Source: Thermotogaceae bacterium (lineage in GTDB: Bacteria > Thermotogota > Thermotogae > Thermotogales > Thermotogaceae). From it: 30,868 bases of DNA. Each line of letters starts with the position of its first letter. Position 1 is the first letter of the stretch. The stretch spans positions 1 to 30,868 of the forward strand of contig JAGHBG010000186.1 in the NCBI GenBank assembly GCA_021161105.1, given 5' to 3'. A program made the translations under genes and the position numbers. The notes beneath the pieces are model-generated. The model was given only the letters and a program-made list of their open reading frames with translations, had not been told where the DNA came from and made no database searches. Shown one piece after another: positions 23,367-30,868 of the stretch.

Positions 23367-24010
23367 TAGTAAATATACAGGATGTGAACTACAAGGATGT
23401 TATCCAGGATACATTTGAGAAAAGAGAATGGATAGTGTCACAGAGTGACTACGATGCTGATTTGATCGTAGCAAAAAATCCTCATAATTACAAACCAACT
23501 GTAATTGTTGGAAGATTGAAAGGCGACTTTCCGGTGAATGTTATTGATGTAATCCGGTCAAAGCCACATCCAATTACTTTGGAGCTTAGAATAAGGCTTT
23601 ATGAAGCATATTTGCAGAGCAATAACTTTGAAGCATATTTAAAAGAGGAGTTTTTGAAATCCAGGAGGTATACATTACCCTTAAGCTTGGTCATAATAAG
23701 GATTTATGAAAATGATCCGTTGTTGATTAAAGAATTTTATTATGCTTTTTCAACTGTAAGCAGGTCTACAGACAAAGCTTTTAGAATTTCCGAGGGTGAA
23801 TTTGCTGTTGTTTTGCCAGGTACTGGCAGGGAAGGTGCGGAAATATTTATTAGAAGATTCTCAAAGAAAATTACAAAGGAATACATAAAAGAAAGGGTTT
23901 TAAAGAAACCTGATTTCATATATGGAATAGGGACCCTTGAGGATTGGATGAAGTCGGAAGAGGATTTGATATCTTCGAGTGAATATGATCTTTTGAGTAA
24001 ATTAAGGTGA
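23363..24010 (+). CDS. degenerate GGDEF-domain protein
   Basis: 215 residues, GTG start overlapping the pdxT stop. Residues from about 95 on follow a GGDEF domain closely: RRYTLPLSLVIIRIYEND, a region like 'L..lRstD.afR' (VSRSTDKAFRI), then SEGEF (143-147) exactly where GGDEF belongs, AVVLPGTGREGA and the late YGIGTLEDW. The signature glycines and Asp are lost, so it should not make c-di-GMP. It may instead bind a nucleotide or serve as a scaffold. Residues 1-90 are alpha/beta and may be a short receiver-like domain; no phosphorylatable Asp is evident. Between pdxT and a DnaQ gene, so its place does not reveal its job. Confidence 0.65.
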   Translation: MIVNIQDVNYKDVIQDTFEKREWIVSQSDYDADLIVAKNPHNYKPTVIVGRLKGDFPVNVIDVIRSKPHPITLELRIRLYEAYLQSNNFEAYLKEEFLKSRRYTLPLSLVIIRIYENDPLLIKEFYYAFSTVSRSTDKAFRISEGEFAVVLPGTGREGAEIFIRRFSKKITKEYIKERVLKKPDFIYGIGTLEDWMKSEEDLISSSEYDLLSKLR

Positions 24011-24019
24011 TGATAATAG

Positions 24020-24604
24020 GTGGCAAAAATAGATTGGAACGAAACGGTGTTTTGTGCGATAGACACCGAAACTACAGGTATAAATCCAGAAAGTGGAGAT
24101 AGGATAATTGAGGTAGCAATAGTACCTGTTTTTCAAGGTAAGCTGATTCTGGAAAAAGCCTATGTTACCTTAATAAACCCGGGGGAAGGGATTGTAATTC
24201 CTGCGAATACTGAGAAGGTACATGGAATCTCAAATGAAACCATAAAAATGGCTCCTTCTATGAGGGATGTTTTTCCGGTTATTCAACGTTATATGAAGGA
24301 GCTCGTGCCGGTTTTTCATAATGGTAAGTTTGATTTGATGTTCTTTGATTACGCTGCGAAAGATGTAGGGGAATTTCCCGTGGATCCTTATTACATAGAC
24401 ACCCAGGATCTGTCGAAAGAAGTTTTTGGAGCGCCTAAGACACTTGAATGGCTGGCAAAGTACTTTTCAATAACTGATAGAATAAACCATCGTGCGCTGG
24501 ACGACGCTATAGTAACGGCTCAGGTTTTTATAGAGCTTGCTAATATGATAGGCGTTGAAAATGTCAGTGAATTCATTAAAAAATGGAATGGTGCGCCTGT
24601 ATAA
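24020..24604 (+). CDS. DnaQ-family DEDDh 3'-5' exonuclease
   Basis: Proofreading-type exonuclease, like the epsilon subunit of DNA polymerase III. It has 194 residues with GTG start behind AAGGTGAT. The DEDDh residues are all present: D15 and E17 in AIDTETTG, VHGIS, the third Asp in FHNGKFDLMFFD, and His and Asp in HRALDDA. It is a free-standing domain, with no polymerase or endonuclease fusion, so it may be a proofreading subunit or a repair exonuclease. The last 29 nt overlap the end of the opposite-strand radical SAM gene. Confidence 0.9.
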   Translation: MAKIDWNETVFCAIDTETTGINPESGDRIIEVAIVPVFQGKLILEKAYVTLINPGEGIVIPANTEKVHGISNETIKMAPSMRDVFPVIQRYMKELVPVFHNGKFDLMFFDYAAKDVGEFPVDPYYIDTQDLSKEVFGAPKTLEWLAKYFSITDRINHRALDDAIVTAQVFIELANMIGVENVSEFIKKWNGAPV

Positions 24605-25352
24605 CTTCGAATGCGCAGCAGTTTTTTGTGTTTGCTTTTTCTAAAACAGGTTTGGTTATTCCATCTATAAAGCTCAGCTTCCTCTGGAGTTTGGTTCTGT
24701 AGGATCCTTTCGGTTGCATACATCCAAGAAATACGGCTTTGAACTTCCTCCTGGCGTATCTGAATATTTTTTCAGCTTCTTCGATATCAGGAGGAGGGCA
24801 ATTTTCGTAGAAGGTTCCCCTGGTCGGTATGAAAACATTAAGAACTATACTGCTGAAGTAATCAGACAAAATGTCAAGTGCTCTATACTCATGGGTAATT
24901 TTTCCACACAAAACGCCTATCGTAATATGAGGTACTACAGGTTTTTTGAATGATGTAATTATATCAAGCTGATCTTTGATGCTTCTTTCAATTCCATAAA
25001 CTTCTTTTAGAACTTCTGGATCTGCATAGAAGTCTGCAGAAACCACATCAGCGAGCTCATCTACTTTTTCTGGAAATTCAAGTGGAAATCCAATGTGAAA
25101 GTTGTATCTTAAATTATATTTCTCTTTTAGGGTTTTTAGGAGAATGTAATGATTATCAAAAGGAATCCTTCCATCTTTTGTTATTCCACCGCTTATAAGA
25201 AATATTTTTCTTCCATCTTTTGCAAACTCCTCCATTTTTTGAACGGGAATCATGTGTTTTAAATAAACACCACCGCAATGTTTACAATTCATGGGACAGA
25301 AGTTGCCTGTTACAGAAACCGGTACAACAGGAGTTGTGTCCACCAGAACCAT
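24576..25352 (-). CDS. radical SAM protein, biotin-synthase-like (COG1856 type)
   Basis: 258 residues. The cluster-binding CxxxCxxC reads CPMNCKHC at about 19-26, preceded by PVSVTGNF. The rest is a partial TIM barrel, with LISGGIT (the GGE-like motif) and NFHIGFPLEFPE. Near the end is LGCMQPKGSYR and a CC pair (NCCAF), two extra cysteine sites. From memory this pattern fits the 'biotin synthetase homologue' group COG1856, found mainly in archaea and thermophiles and of unknown substrate. The ribosome site AAGGTGATT overlaps the secA stop, so it is co-transcribed with secA. Confidence 0.82.
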   Translation of the reverse strand: MVLVDTTPVVPVSVTGNFCPMNCKHCGGVYLKHMIPVQKMEEFAKDGRKIFLISGGITKDGRIPFDNHYILLKTLKEKYNLRYNFHIGFPLEFPEKVDELADVVSADFYADPEVLKEVYGIERSIKDQLDIITSFKKPVVPHITIGVLCGKITHEYRALDILSDYFSSIVLNVFIPTRGTFYENCPPPDIEEAEKIFRYARRKFKAVFLGCMQPKGSYRTKLQRKLSFIDGITKPVLEKANTKNCCAFEVIQAHHSIF

Positions 25353-25356
25353 TTAA

Positions 25357-27963
25357 TCACCTTTTCACTTTAAACCTCTTTTTGGGTTTTGAGTGAGCTG
25401 CTTTTCGCCTTTGATCTCGCGAAACGAGATTGAATTCCTCGTGGACAGCCCTGAGATTTTCGACTTCTTTCTTTGCTTCCTCTTCAGCTTCTTCACTGAT
25501 CTTTCTCACTTTGAGTATCCACTCGGCGATGGTATCAAAAACCGTTGCCATCATTTCATCGAACATTCTGTATGTTTCCCTTTTAAATTCAAGTATGGGA
25601 TCTTTTTGGCCATATGCTCTCAATCTAACGGAATCTTTAACATGCTCTACTTCTTCCAGATATTGTCTCCAGTTTTCGTCTATGATTCTCAACATTAAAA
25701 ATCTGACTATTCTGCTATACTCTTCGCCTATCTCTTCTTTCTTCCTTAAATAAGCTTTCCAGAGGCTGTCAATGAGAAAATCTCTTACCTGCTGTTCACT
25801 GCTAAAGCCTTTTTCTTTTAAATTGCTGATTCCAATGTCTCCTGGGAAACTGGAAAAGGATCTTTCAAGACTTTCGAGGTCCCATTCCGTTTTTCTAATA
25901 AAAATCTCCATTCTCCTGTCAACAACATCTTCCATGATTTCTTTAATCTGGTCATCGCAGTTCTCCTCTGTGAGTAGATAGTCTCTAAAGGAATACACAG
26001 CCTCTCTTTGTTTATCCAGAACTTCGTCCATTTCCATCAAGGATTTCCTTATTGAAAAGTTTATTCCCTCAACTTTTTTCTGAACCTGAACGATTAATTT
26101 TGTGAGCATGGGGTGGTAGAGAGGTTCTCCTGGCTTCATTTTTAAGATGTTCATTACCTTTTCTATCTGCTCTGCGCCAAATATTCTCAGGAGATCATCT
26201 TCCAGAGAAACGAAAAATCGCGATTCTCCGGGGTCTCCCTGCCTTCCAGATCTACCACGAAGCTGGTTATCTATTCTTCTTGCTTCATGATGCTCAGTTC
26301 CAATGACATACAAACCTCCAAGTTCTGCAACACCTTCACCAAGCTTTATGTCTGTTCCTCTTCCTGCCATGTTTGTGGCTATGGTAACTGCACCTTTTTG
26401 CCCCGCTTTAGCTATTATTTGAGCTTCCTTTTCATGATGTTTGGCGTTTAAAACTTCGTGAGGTATGTTTTTCTTTTTGAGCATCTGACTCAAAAGTTCA
26501 CTTTTTTCAATAGAAGTTGTACCCACCAGTACAGGCTGGCCTTTTGCATGCCTTCCTTCTATTTCTTTTACGACTGCATCGAATTTTTCCTTTTCTGTCC
26601 TGTATATAAGATCATCATGATCTTTTCTTATCATGGGTTTGTGTGTCGGAATTACAACAACTTCCATGTTATATATTTGAATAAATTCCTGCTCTTCTGT
26701 CTTGGCAGTTCCCGTCATACCTGCTAATTTTTCATACATTCTGAAGTAATTCTGGAAGGTTATAGTTGCGTAGGTTATGGATTCTTCCTTAACTGGCACA
26801 CCTTCTTTTGCTTCTATAGCCTGGTGAAGTCCTCCGCTGTATCTTCTTCCAGGTAAAAGTCTTCCTGTGAACTCATCAACGATAACAACCTGGTTATTCA
26901 TTACAACATAGTCAACATCTCTTTTAAAAAGATGCAATGCTTTGAGAGCATTAAGGAGATGATAAAGGGATTTAACATGGGCGGGATCATAAAGATTATC
27001 TATTCTTAAGCGTTTTTCTGCTTTTTCTATTCCTTTATCCGTAAGAACAACGGTTCGGGCTTTTTCATCGACTATAAAATCCACATCTTTTTTGAATGCC
27101 TTTGCAAGCTGGGCAAAGAATTTGTAGATTGTTGGGCTTTCTTTGGAAGGCCCGGAAATTATAAGCGGCGTTCTTGCTTCATCTATCAGTATCGAGTCAA
27201 CTTCGTCAACTATGGCGTAGTAATGTCCTCTTTGAGTTTTATCTTCAATGTCATATACAAGGTTATCTCTTAGATAATCAAAGCCAAATTCGTTATTCGT
27301 TCCATAGGTTACATCACATATGTAAGCTTCTTTTCTTGATATTTCTTTAAGTTCAACTTCAAAAGCTTCCTTAGCTTCTTTATTCATTTGCTCATCTTTA
27401 AGTACCTCTTCTTCAAAACCTTCTGGCCAGACTGATAAGTTCTTTTCTATGGCATCAAAAGCTTTTTCGGGATCTTTCCATACAACTTCGTAACTTTTTC
27501 CAAGCTGATTTATAACGCCTACTCTGAGTCCCAGAGTAAGGTAAATCGGTCCCATCCAGAGGGCGTCCCTCCGCGCAAGGTAATCGTTTACAGTTACAAG
27601 ATGAACTCCCTTACCTGTAAGTGCGTTCAGGTAAATGGGCATGGTTGCAGCTAAGGTTTTTCCCTCACCTGTTTTCATTTCAGCAATCCTTCCATCATGC
27701 AGAACGAGTCCGCCTGTAACCTGAACATCAAATGGCCTCATTCCAAGGGTTCTTCTTGCGACATCTCTCGCAAGTGCAAAGGCATCTACAAGAATTCCGT
27801 TAAGATCTTCACCTGACTTAACCTTCTTTTTTAAAGATTTTGATATATCTGTCAAATCTTTAAAAGGGAGTTTTTTAAACTCCCTTTCTTTTTCCGTTAT
27901 CTCATCAACTATCTTCCTGTATTTTTTAATCATTCTCTCGTTTTTATCAAAAAGTTTTAACAT
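25357..27963 (-). CDS. secA: preprotein translocase ATPase SecA
   Basis: Motor that pushes unfolded preproteins through SecYEG. It has 868 residues, full for this phylum. In order: N-terminal MLKLFDKNER, Walker A KTGEGKTLAAT (about 97-107), YGTNNEFGFDYLRDN, the VDEVDSILIDEARTPL DEAD region, the preprotein cross-linking domain, LAGMTGTAKTEE, NMAGRGTDIKLG and LRGRSGRQGD of the second motor domain, and the helical scaffold. The C-terminus is basic (KPKKRFKVKR) and has no CxC...CH/CC zinc motif, so SecB-type or zinc-mediated binding is not expected. The start is 1 nt after the upstream gene's stop. Confidence 0.98.
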   Translation of the reverse strand: MLKLFDKNERMIKKYRKIVDEITEKEREFKKLPFKDLTDISKSLKKKVKSGEDLNGILVDAFALARDVARRTLGMRPFDVQVTGGLVLHDGRIAEMKTGEGKTLAATMPIYLNALTGKGVHLVTVNDYLARRDALWMGPIYLTLGLRVGVINQLGKSYEVVWKDPEKAFDAIEKNLSVWPEGFEEEVLKDEQMNKEAKEAFEVELKEISRKEAYICDVTYGTNNEFGFDYLRDNLVYDIEDKTQRGHYYAIVDEVDSILIDEARTPLIISGPSKESPTIYKFFAQLAKAFKKDVDFIVDEKARTVVLTDKGIEKAEKRLRIDNLYDPAHVKSLYHLLNALKALHLFKRDVDYVVMNNQVVIVDEFTGRLLPGRRYSGGLHQAIEAKEGVPVKEESITYATITFQNYFRMYEKLAGMTGTAKTEEQEFIQIYNMEVVVIPTHKPMIRKDHDDLIYRTEKEKFDAVVKEIEGRHAKGQPVLVGTTSIEKSELLSQMLKKKNIPHEVLNAKHHEKEAQIIAKAGQKGAVTIATNMAGRGTDIKLGEGVAELGGLYVIGTEHHEARRIDNQLRGRSGRQGDPGESRFFVSLEDDLLRIFGAEQIEKVMNILKMKPGEPLYHPMLTKLIVQVQKKVEGINFSIRKSLMEMDEVLDKQREAVYSFRDYLLTEENCDDQIKEIMEDVVDRRMEIFIRKTEWDLESLERSFSSFPGDIGISNLKEKGFSSEQQVRDFLIDSLWKAYLRKKEEIGEEYSRIVRFLMLRIIDENWRQYLEEVEHVKDSVRLRAYGQKDPILEFKRETYRMFDEMMATVFDTIAEWILKVRKISEEAEEEAKKEVENLRAVHEEFNLVSRDQRRKAAHSKPKKRFKVKR
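27863..27887. other. perfect 11-bp hairpin inside the secA 5' coding region
   Basis: AAAGGGAGTTT, a 3-nt loop, and AAACTCCCTTT. In secA mRNA it spans about codons 26-34. On the plus strand it is followed by CTTTTTCC and looks like a weak terminator for antisense transcripts. Confidence 0.5.
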
Positions 27964-27964
27964 A

Positions 27965-29389
27965 TCACATTACCTCCAACCTGTACAGGAATATACCTTT
28001 TTCGTATGTTTGATAAAACATCAAAATTGAGTTATGTGGTACACCTACTGTTTTGTACAGAATGTCACCGATATCGATAAATACCCTCAAAATATCCTCC
28101 TTTGGAAAGTTTTTCTTTATGTATGAATAAGGAGGATAATCTATAAGTTTCTTTATCCTGGTGAATCTCTCATATTCTTTCCTGGTTATGTTAGAGATTA
28201 TCATGTAAGAATCTTCATAGTAGAAGAAAAGGTTTTCACTTCCTATATTCATTATCCACCCATCACTGTTCTTTTCTGCACCATATTTTAAAAGAGTGCT
28301 TTCAAGTTCTTTATCTTTTTCCTTATTAAACTTGATGAGAGCTGCATAGCTGACATCACTTGCAGAGGACACATCACCCATTATATATGCTTTGTCTGAA
28401 GAATTTTTCAGGAGAACCATGACTATATCAGAGAGTTTATCGATATCCTCGCTTTTTCCAGAAAACCATTCTAAAATCTTGTCCAGAGTTTCTGCTGAGC
28501 TTCTGACTGAGATCCCTATATAATAATTTCCATATTTTGGCAGAGTGTCCATATAATCTGATGGGCTTAAGAATTCTAAAGGTTTTTCGAGGTTACCCTC
28601 CACATACTGTTTCAGGTCAGCAACAAATCTATTCTCATTTACATAGGAAATAAGTTCAAACCAATCAGTTTTTACTTCTTCTTCGACATTGATTCCCATT
28701 GATACCTTGAAGCTATCACCTTTAAAAAATCCTAATATAAAACCTTTGCTTTCATTAAAGAACCTTTTAACATTTTCGTTGACTTCGATAAGCCTTTCCT
28801 CTTCGTTGGTCATGGAAATAACTGCTTTTTCAATAGATGTTTTACTGCCGCTTAAAACGACATAACCTTTATGTTCTTTTGCAAATATGGAAGTATGTTC
28901 ATCTTGCATTATGTAATATCCATCATCTTTTGAGAGATTAAGCTTTATAAGGTAAGATAGAAATTTCAGGAAGTTGGGGGTATCAGTGCATTTAAATACC
29001 ACCATGGAATTTGATCCGATGTTTTTCAGAAGATCTATATAGAAATTTATATCAAGTGAGGTTAAATCATTTGCGTCTACAACTATTCCTTTGGCAGCTA
29101 CCAGAAAACCACTGGATATTGTATCTAAAAATACATCTTTGCTAACCCGCGATTCTTTTTCAACCTGATTTAAGATGTTATTAACCATAAAATCAAAGGC
29201 TAAACCTTTCTCAGAAAATACGAACTCAAAGAATGAGACATTTTTGGTTAAATCAAGAAAGTTTTTTGAGGCATCGTTTACCAGTATGACAACATCAAAG
29301 TCCTTAGGTACAAAAGATAGAATCTCGGCATAGCCGAAAAGAAAAACAGACCAGAAAATAGCAAGTAGAATCACAAAACTTTTATTCAT
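27965..29389 (-). CDS. secreted or lipid-free exported protein, DUF3352-like
   Basis: 474 residues. It begins with a clear signal peptide, MNKSFVILLAIFWSVFLFG, with likely cleavage after FGYA. The mature part is a large alpha/beta protein with FVPKDFDVVILVNDAS near its start, repeated VVLSGSKTSIEKAV-like and YYIGISVRSSAE-like strands, and no enzymatic motif I can find. The first strand 'P-x-D-x-V-x-x-V-N-D' and the later 'VLSGSK' remind me of DUF3352 exported proteins, but this is a weak match. It overlaps the tlyA stop as ATGA and is followed by secA after 1 nt. It may be an envelope protein whose gene merely shares the secA operon. Confidence 0.72.
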   Translation of the reverse strand: MNKSFVILLAIFWSVFLFGYAEILSFVPKDFDVVILVNDASKNFLDLTKNVSFFEFVFSEKGLAFDFMVNNILNQVEKESRVSKDVFLDTISSGFLVAAKGIVVDANDLTSLDINFYIDLLKNIGSNSMVVFKCTDTPNFLKFLSYLIKLNLSKDDGYYIMQDEHTSIFAKEHKGYVVLSGSKTSIEKAVISMTNEEERLIEVNENVKRFFNESKGFILGFFKGDSFKVSMGINVEEEVKTDWFELISYVNENRFVADLKQYVEGNLEKPLEFLSPSDYMDTLPKYGNYYIGISVRSSAETLDKILEWFSGKSEDIDKLSDIVMVLLKNSSDKAYIMGDVSSASDVSYAALIKFNKEKDKELESTLLKYGAEKNSDGWIMNIGSENLFFYYEDSYMIISNITRKEYERFTRIKKLIDYPPYSYIKKNFPKEDILRVFIDIGDILYKTVGVPHNSILMFYQTYEKGIFLYRLEVM

Positions 29390-30222
29390 CCCTTATTACC
29401 TCCAAAATACCTGTGTGCTTGTTCTACAACATTTGAAACAATTCTGAAGTAATTTTCCTTATCAGTACTTACCTTTTCTTTGGTTCCGTACACAAAGTAT
29501 TCAATATTGCCTTTTGGGCCCTTTATTTCCGAATACCATATGTCCTTTACAAAAAATTCTGCCTCCAGTAAAGCATCAATAATTTTTGATATTACTTCTT
29601 TATGAGTTTCCTTATTCTTAACTACTCCCTTTTTTACTTTTTCCCTTGTGGCTTCGAATTGAGGCTTTATTAAGATTAAGAATTCTCCCTTATCCTTTAA
29701 TATATTATAAATCGATTGTATAATTTTTGAAACTGATATGAACGAAACATCACAGGTTACAAAATCAACTTTTTCTCCGAGATTCTCTATTGTAATGTAC
29801 CTTGCATTAGTTTTTTCCATAACACATACGCGGTTATCTTTTCTTAATTTCCAGTGAAGCTGCCCTCTACCTGCATCTATGGCATAAACTTTTCTTGCTC
29901 CATGTTGAAGTAAAAAGTCTGTAAATCCTCCTGTAGAAGCACCTATATCACAGCAAACCTTGTCCCTGACATCAAAATTAAATTTTTTCCACGCAGATTC
30001 TATCTTATAACCACCACGACTAACATACTTTTCTGGTTTTTTAACCGTAACCTCACTATCTACGCTATATCTTCTTGAGGCTTTATCAACTTTTTCGCCG
30101 TTTATATAGACTTCTCCAGCCATTATAAGTCTTTTTGCTTTTTCTCTGCTTTCCACAAGGCCATAATGCAAAAGAAGTTCATCGGCTCTCAATTTATTCA
30201 GTTTCCTGCCTTTACTGCCCAA
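29386..30222 (-). CDS. tlyA: TlyA-family rRNA 2'-O-methyltransferase
   Basis: S4 domain (about residues 5-65: LRADELLLHYGLVESREKAK, then RLIMAGEVYINGEKV) followed by an FtsJ/RrmJ methyltransferase. Catalytic K-D-K-E type residues are in place: KYVSRGGYK, the SAM loop DIGASTGGFTD, CDVSFIS and LIKPQFEA. Family members methylate cytidines of 16S and 23S rRNA; some were first called hemolysins. The frame is open from 30252, but TTG at 30222, behind GGAGAGG with a 7-nt spacer, is the likely start, giving about 278 residues. This start overlaps the end of the preceding gene by 25 nt. Confidence 0.93.
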   Translation of the reverse strand: MGSKGRKLNKLRADELLLHYGLVESREKAKRLIMAGEVYINGEKVDKASRRYSVDSEVTVKKPEKYVSRGGYKIESAWKKFNFDVRDKVCCDIGASTGGFTDFLLQHGARKVYAIDAGRGQLHWKLRKDNRVCVMEKTNARYITIENLGEKVDFVTCDVSFISVSKIIQSIYNILKDKGEFLILIKPQFEATREKVKKGVVKNKETHKEVISKIIDALLEAEFFVKDIWYSEIKGPKGNIEYFVYGTKEKVSTDKENYFRIVSNVVEQAHRYFGGNKG

Positions 30223-30868
30223 GTTCCTTCCTCTCCTGCAATTATCAACCAACCATCGATAAGACGGATCTTATTAGCAAAAAACTCCATATTTTTCCCA
30301 ATTAATCTTATCTTTCCGTCTTCTACAATGTAACCTATACCGTTGTGAAGTCTTTTACAATTTTTATACTCCCAAATATGATTTTTTGCAACGCAGAAGT
30401 TATTCATATCAAGTTTTTTTTCATTGAACAGTACTTTATCAGGAATTCCAACAACAATATTTTTATTGATGAAGTCAAATCCATAAGCTCCAGAATATCT
30501 TTTTTCAAACAGGGTTTTCTTGCTAATTGTATCAAATTCTTTTACAAATCCATAGATATCTAATACATAAAGAAGATTTGATTTGAAATACCACTCGATA
30601 GGTGTTCCAGAAATCTTCATTTTCCATTTTCCTTCAACATCTTCCACTGTTCCATCAGCTTTTATTGCTACTCTACCATTAGAGTCCAGAATAGTTGATT
30701 TAACATCTCTTGTTTTGCCGTTAACTTCTATGGAGTTTCTATATATTATCAAATCCTTGCCTACGTATACCGGTTCTGTTTCAACAGTGACTTTTTTACC
30801 ATCAGGAAAAGTCAGGATACTGCCTCTCAGGACTGCAAATTCGTTCTCTACTGGATAAACCATATTTG
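30198..30868 (-). CDS. uncharacterised protein, probably cut by the window edge
   Basis: At least 221 residues. The first visible ATG is at 30863, five bases from the edge, and no ribosome site can be seen, so the protein may well begin outside the window. The sequence is nearly all short beta strands broken by Asp/Asn/Gly/Lys turns (for instance LTFPDGKKVTVETEP, and DGWLIIAGEEGTWAVKAGN at the end). This is the look of a beta-propeller or other repeat fold, but I see no exact repeat unit. No signal peptide in what is visible. Its end overlaps the tlyA start. Confidence 0.6.
   Translation of the reverse strand, partial: NMVYPVENEFAVLRGSILTFPDGKKVTVETEPVYVGKDLIIYRNSIEVNGKTRDVKSTILDSNGRVAIKADGTVEDVEGKWKMKISGTPIEWYFKSNLLYVLDIYGFVKEFDTISKKTLFEKRYSGAYGFDFINKNIVVGIPDKVLFNEKKLDMNNFCVAKNHIWEYKNCKRLHNGIGYIVEDGKIRLIGKNMEFFANKIRLIDGWLIIAGEEGTWAVKAGN

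Noticed and set aside
30223..30252. ATG at 30252 as start of tlyA
   Set aside because: Adds ten Arg/Asn-rich residues not typical of TlyA; TTG at 30222 has a better placed ribosome site.
1..30868. CRISPR arrays, tRNA or rRNA genes, insertion sequences, toxin-antitoxin or restriction genes
   Set aside because: No regularly spaced repeats, no cloverleaf-like intergenic sequence and no intact transposase or defence motifs were seen; nearly all space is taken by the genes listed.

Overview
The window comes from a motile member of the Thermotogota (Thermotoga/Fervidobacterium/Thermosipho type); I cannot fix the genus. The grounds are the in-frame phosphoglycerate kinase-triosephosphate isomerase fusion, a hallmark of this phylum, the block fliR-flhB-flhA-flhF-flhG-pilZ-cheC-cheD-fliA as in Thermotoga, an AT-rich genome (by eye about 40% GC), frequent GTG and TTG starts, strong GGAGG ribosome sites and almost no intergenic DNA. 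No rRNA, tRNA, CRISPR array or intact mobile element was seen.

Left block (1-4211, all minus strand). In transcription order this is an RNase HI-like protein, glyA, upp, udk, a small membrane-anchored protein of unknown function, an acylphosphatase that appears to start at CTG, and the first 26 codons of a probable tyrosine recombinase. glyA has its own promoter region with a nested inverted repeat. An intrinsic terminator sits just in front of upp. upp and udk form a pyrimidine salvage pair.

Gap (4212-4993). The only stretch of more than 300 bases without an intact gene. It holds the decayed remains of an Rpn/PD-(D/E)XK 'transposase'-type gene, and then the pgk promoter.

Central block (4994-19376, all plus strand). 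Sixteen genes run almost without gaps: pgk-tpi, fliR, flhB, flhA, flhF, flhG, two PilZ-domain genes, cheC, cheD, fliA, three genes of unknown function, a deoxynucleoside kinase, a YdcF/ElyC-like gene and coaE. This puts glycolysis, the flagellar export gate, flagellar placement GTPases, c-di-GMP effectors, chemotaxis adaptation and the flagellar sigma factor in one apparent transcription unit. The pgk/tpi junction is a run of nine A with stops waiting in both other frames. Ribosomal or transcriptional slippage there would release PGK alone, while normal reading gives the fusion.

Right block. A minus-strand ECF-type ABC ATPase (19321-19959) overlaps the end of coaE tail to tail. Divergent from it are pncA-pncB (NAD salvage) and pdxS-pdxT (PLP synthesis), followed by a protein with a degenerate GGDEF domain and a DnaQ-type exonuclease. 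The last five genes (24576-30868, minus strand) are, in transcription order, a partial gene of unknown function, tlyA, a secreted protein of unknown function, secA and a biotin-synthase-like radical SAM protein.

No wholly new defence or mobile system is visible. The points most worth following are the slippery pgk/tpi junction, the three unknown genes behind fliA, the GGDEF-like protein lacking the GGDEF motif, the altered FlhB cleavage motif, and the leader and operator structures around glyA and upp.
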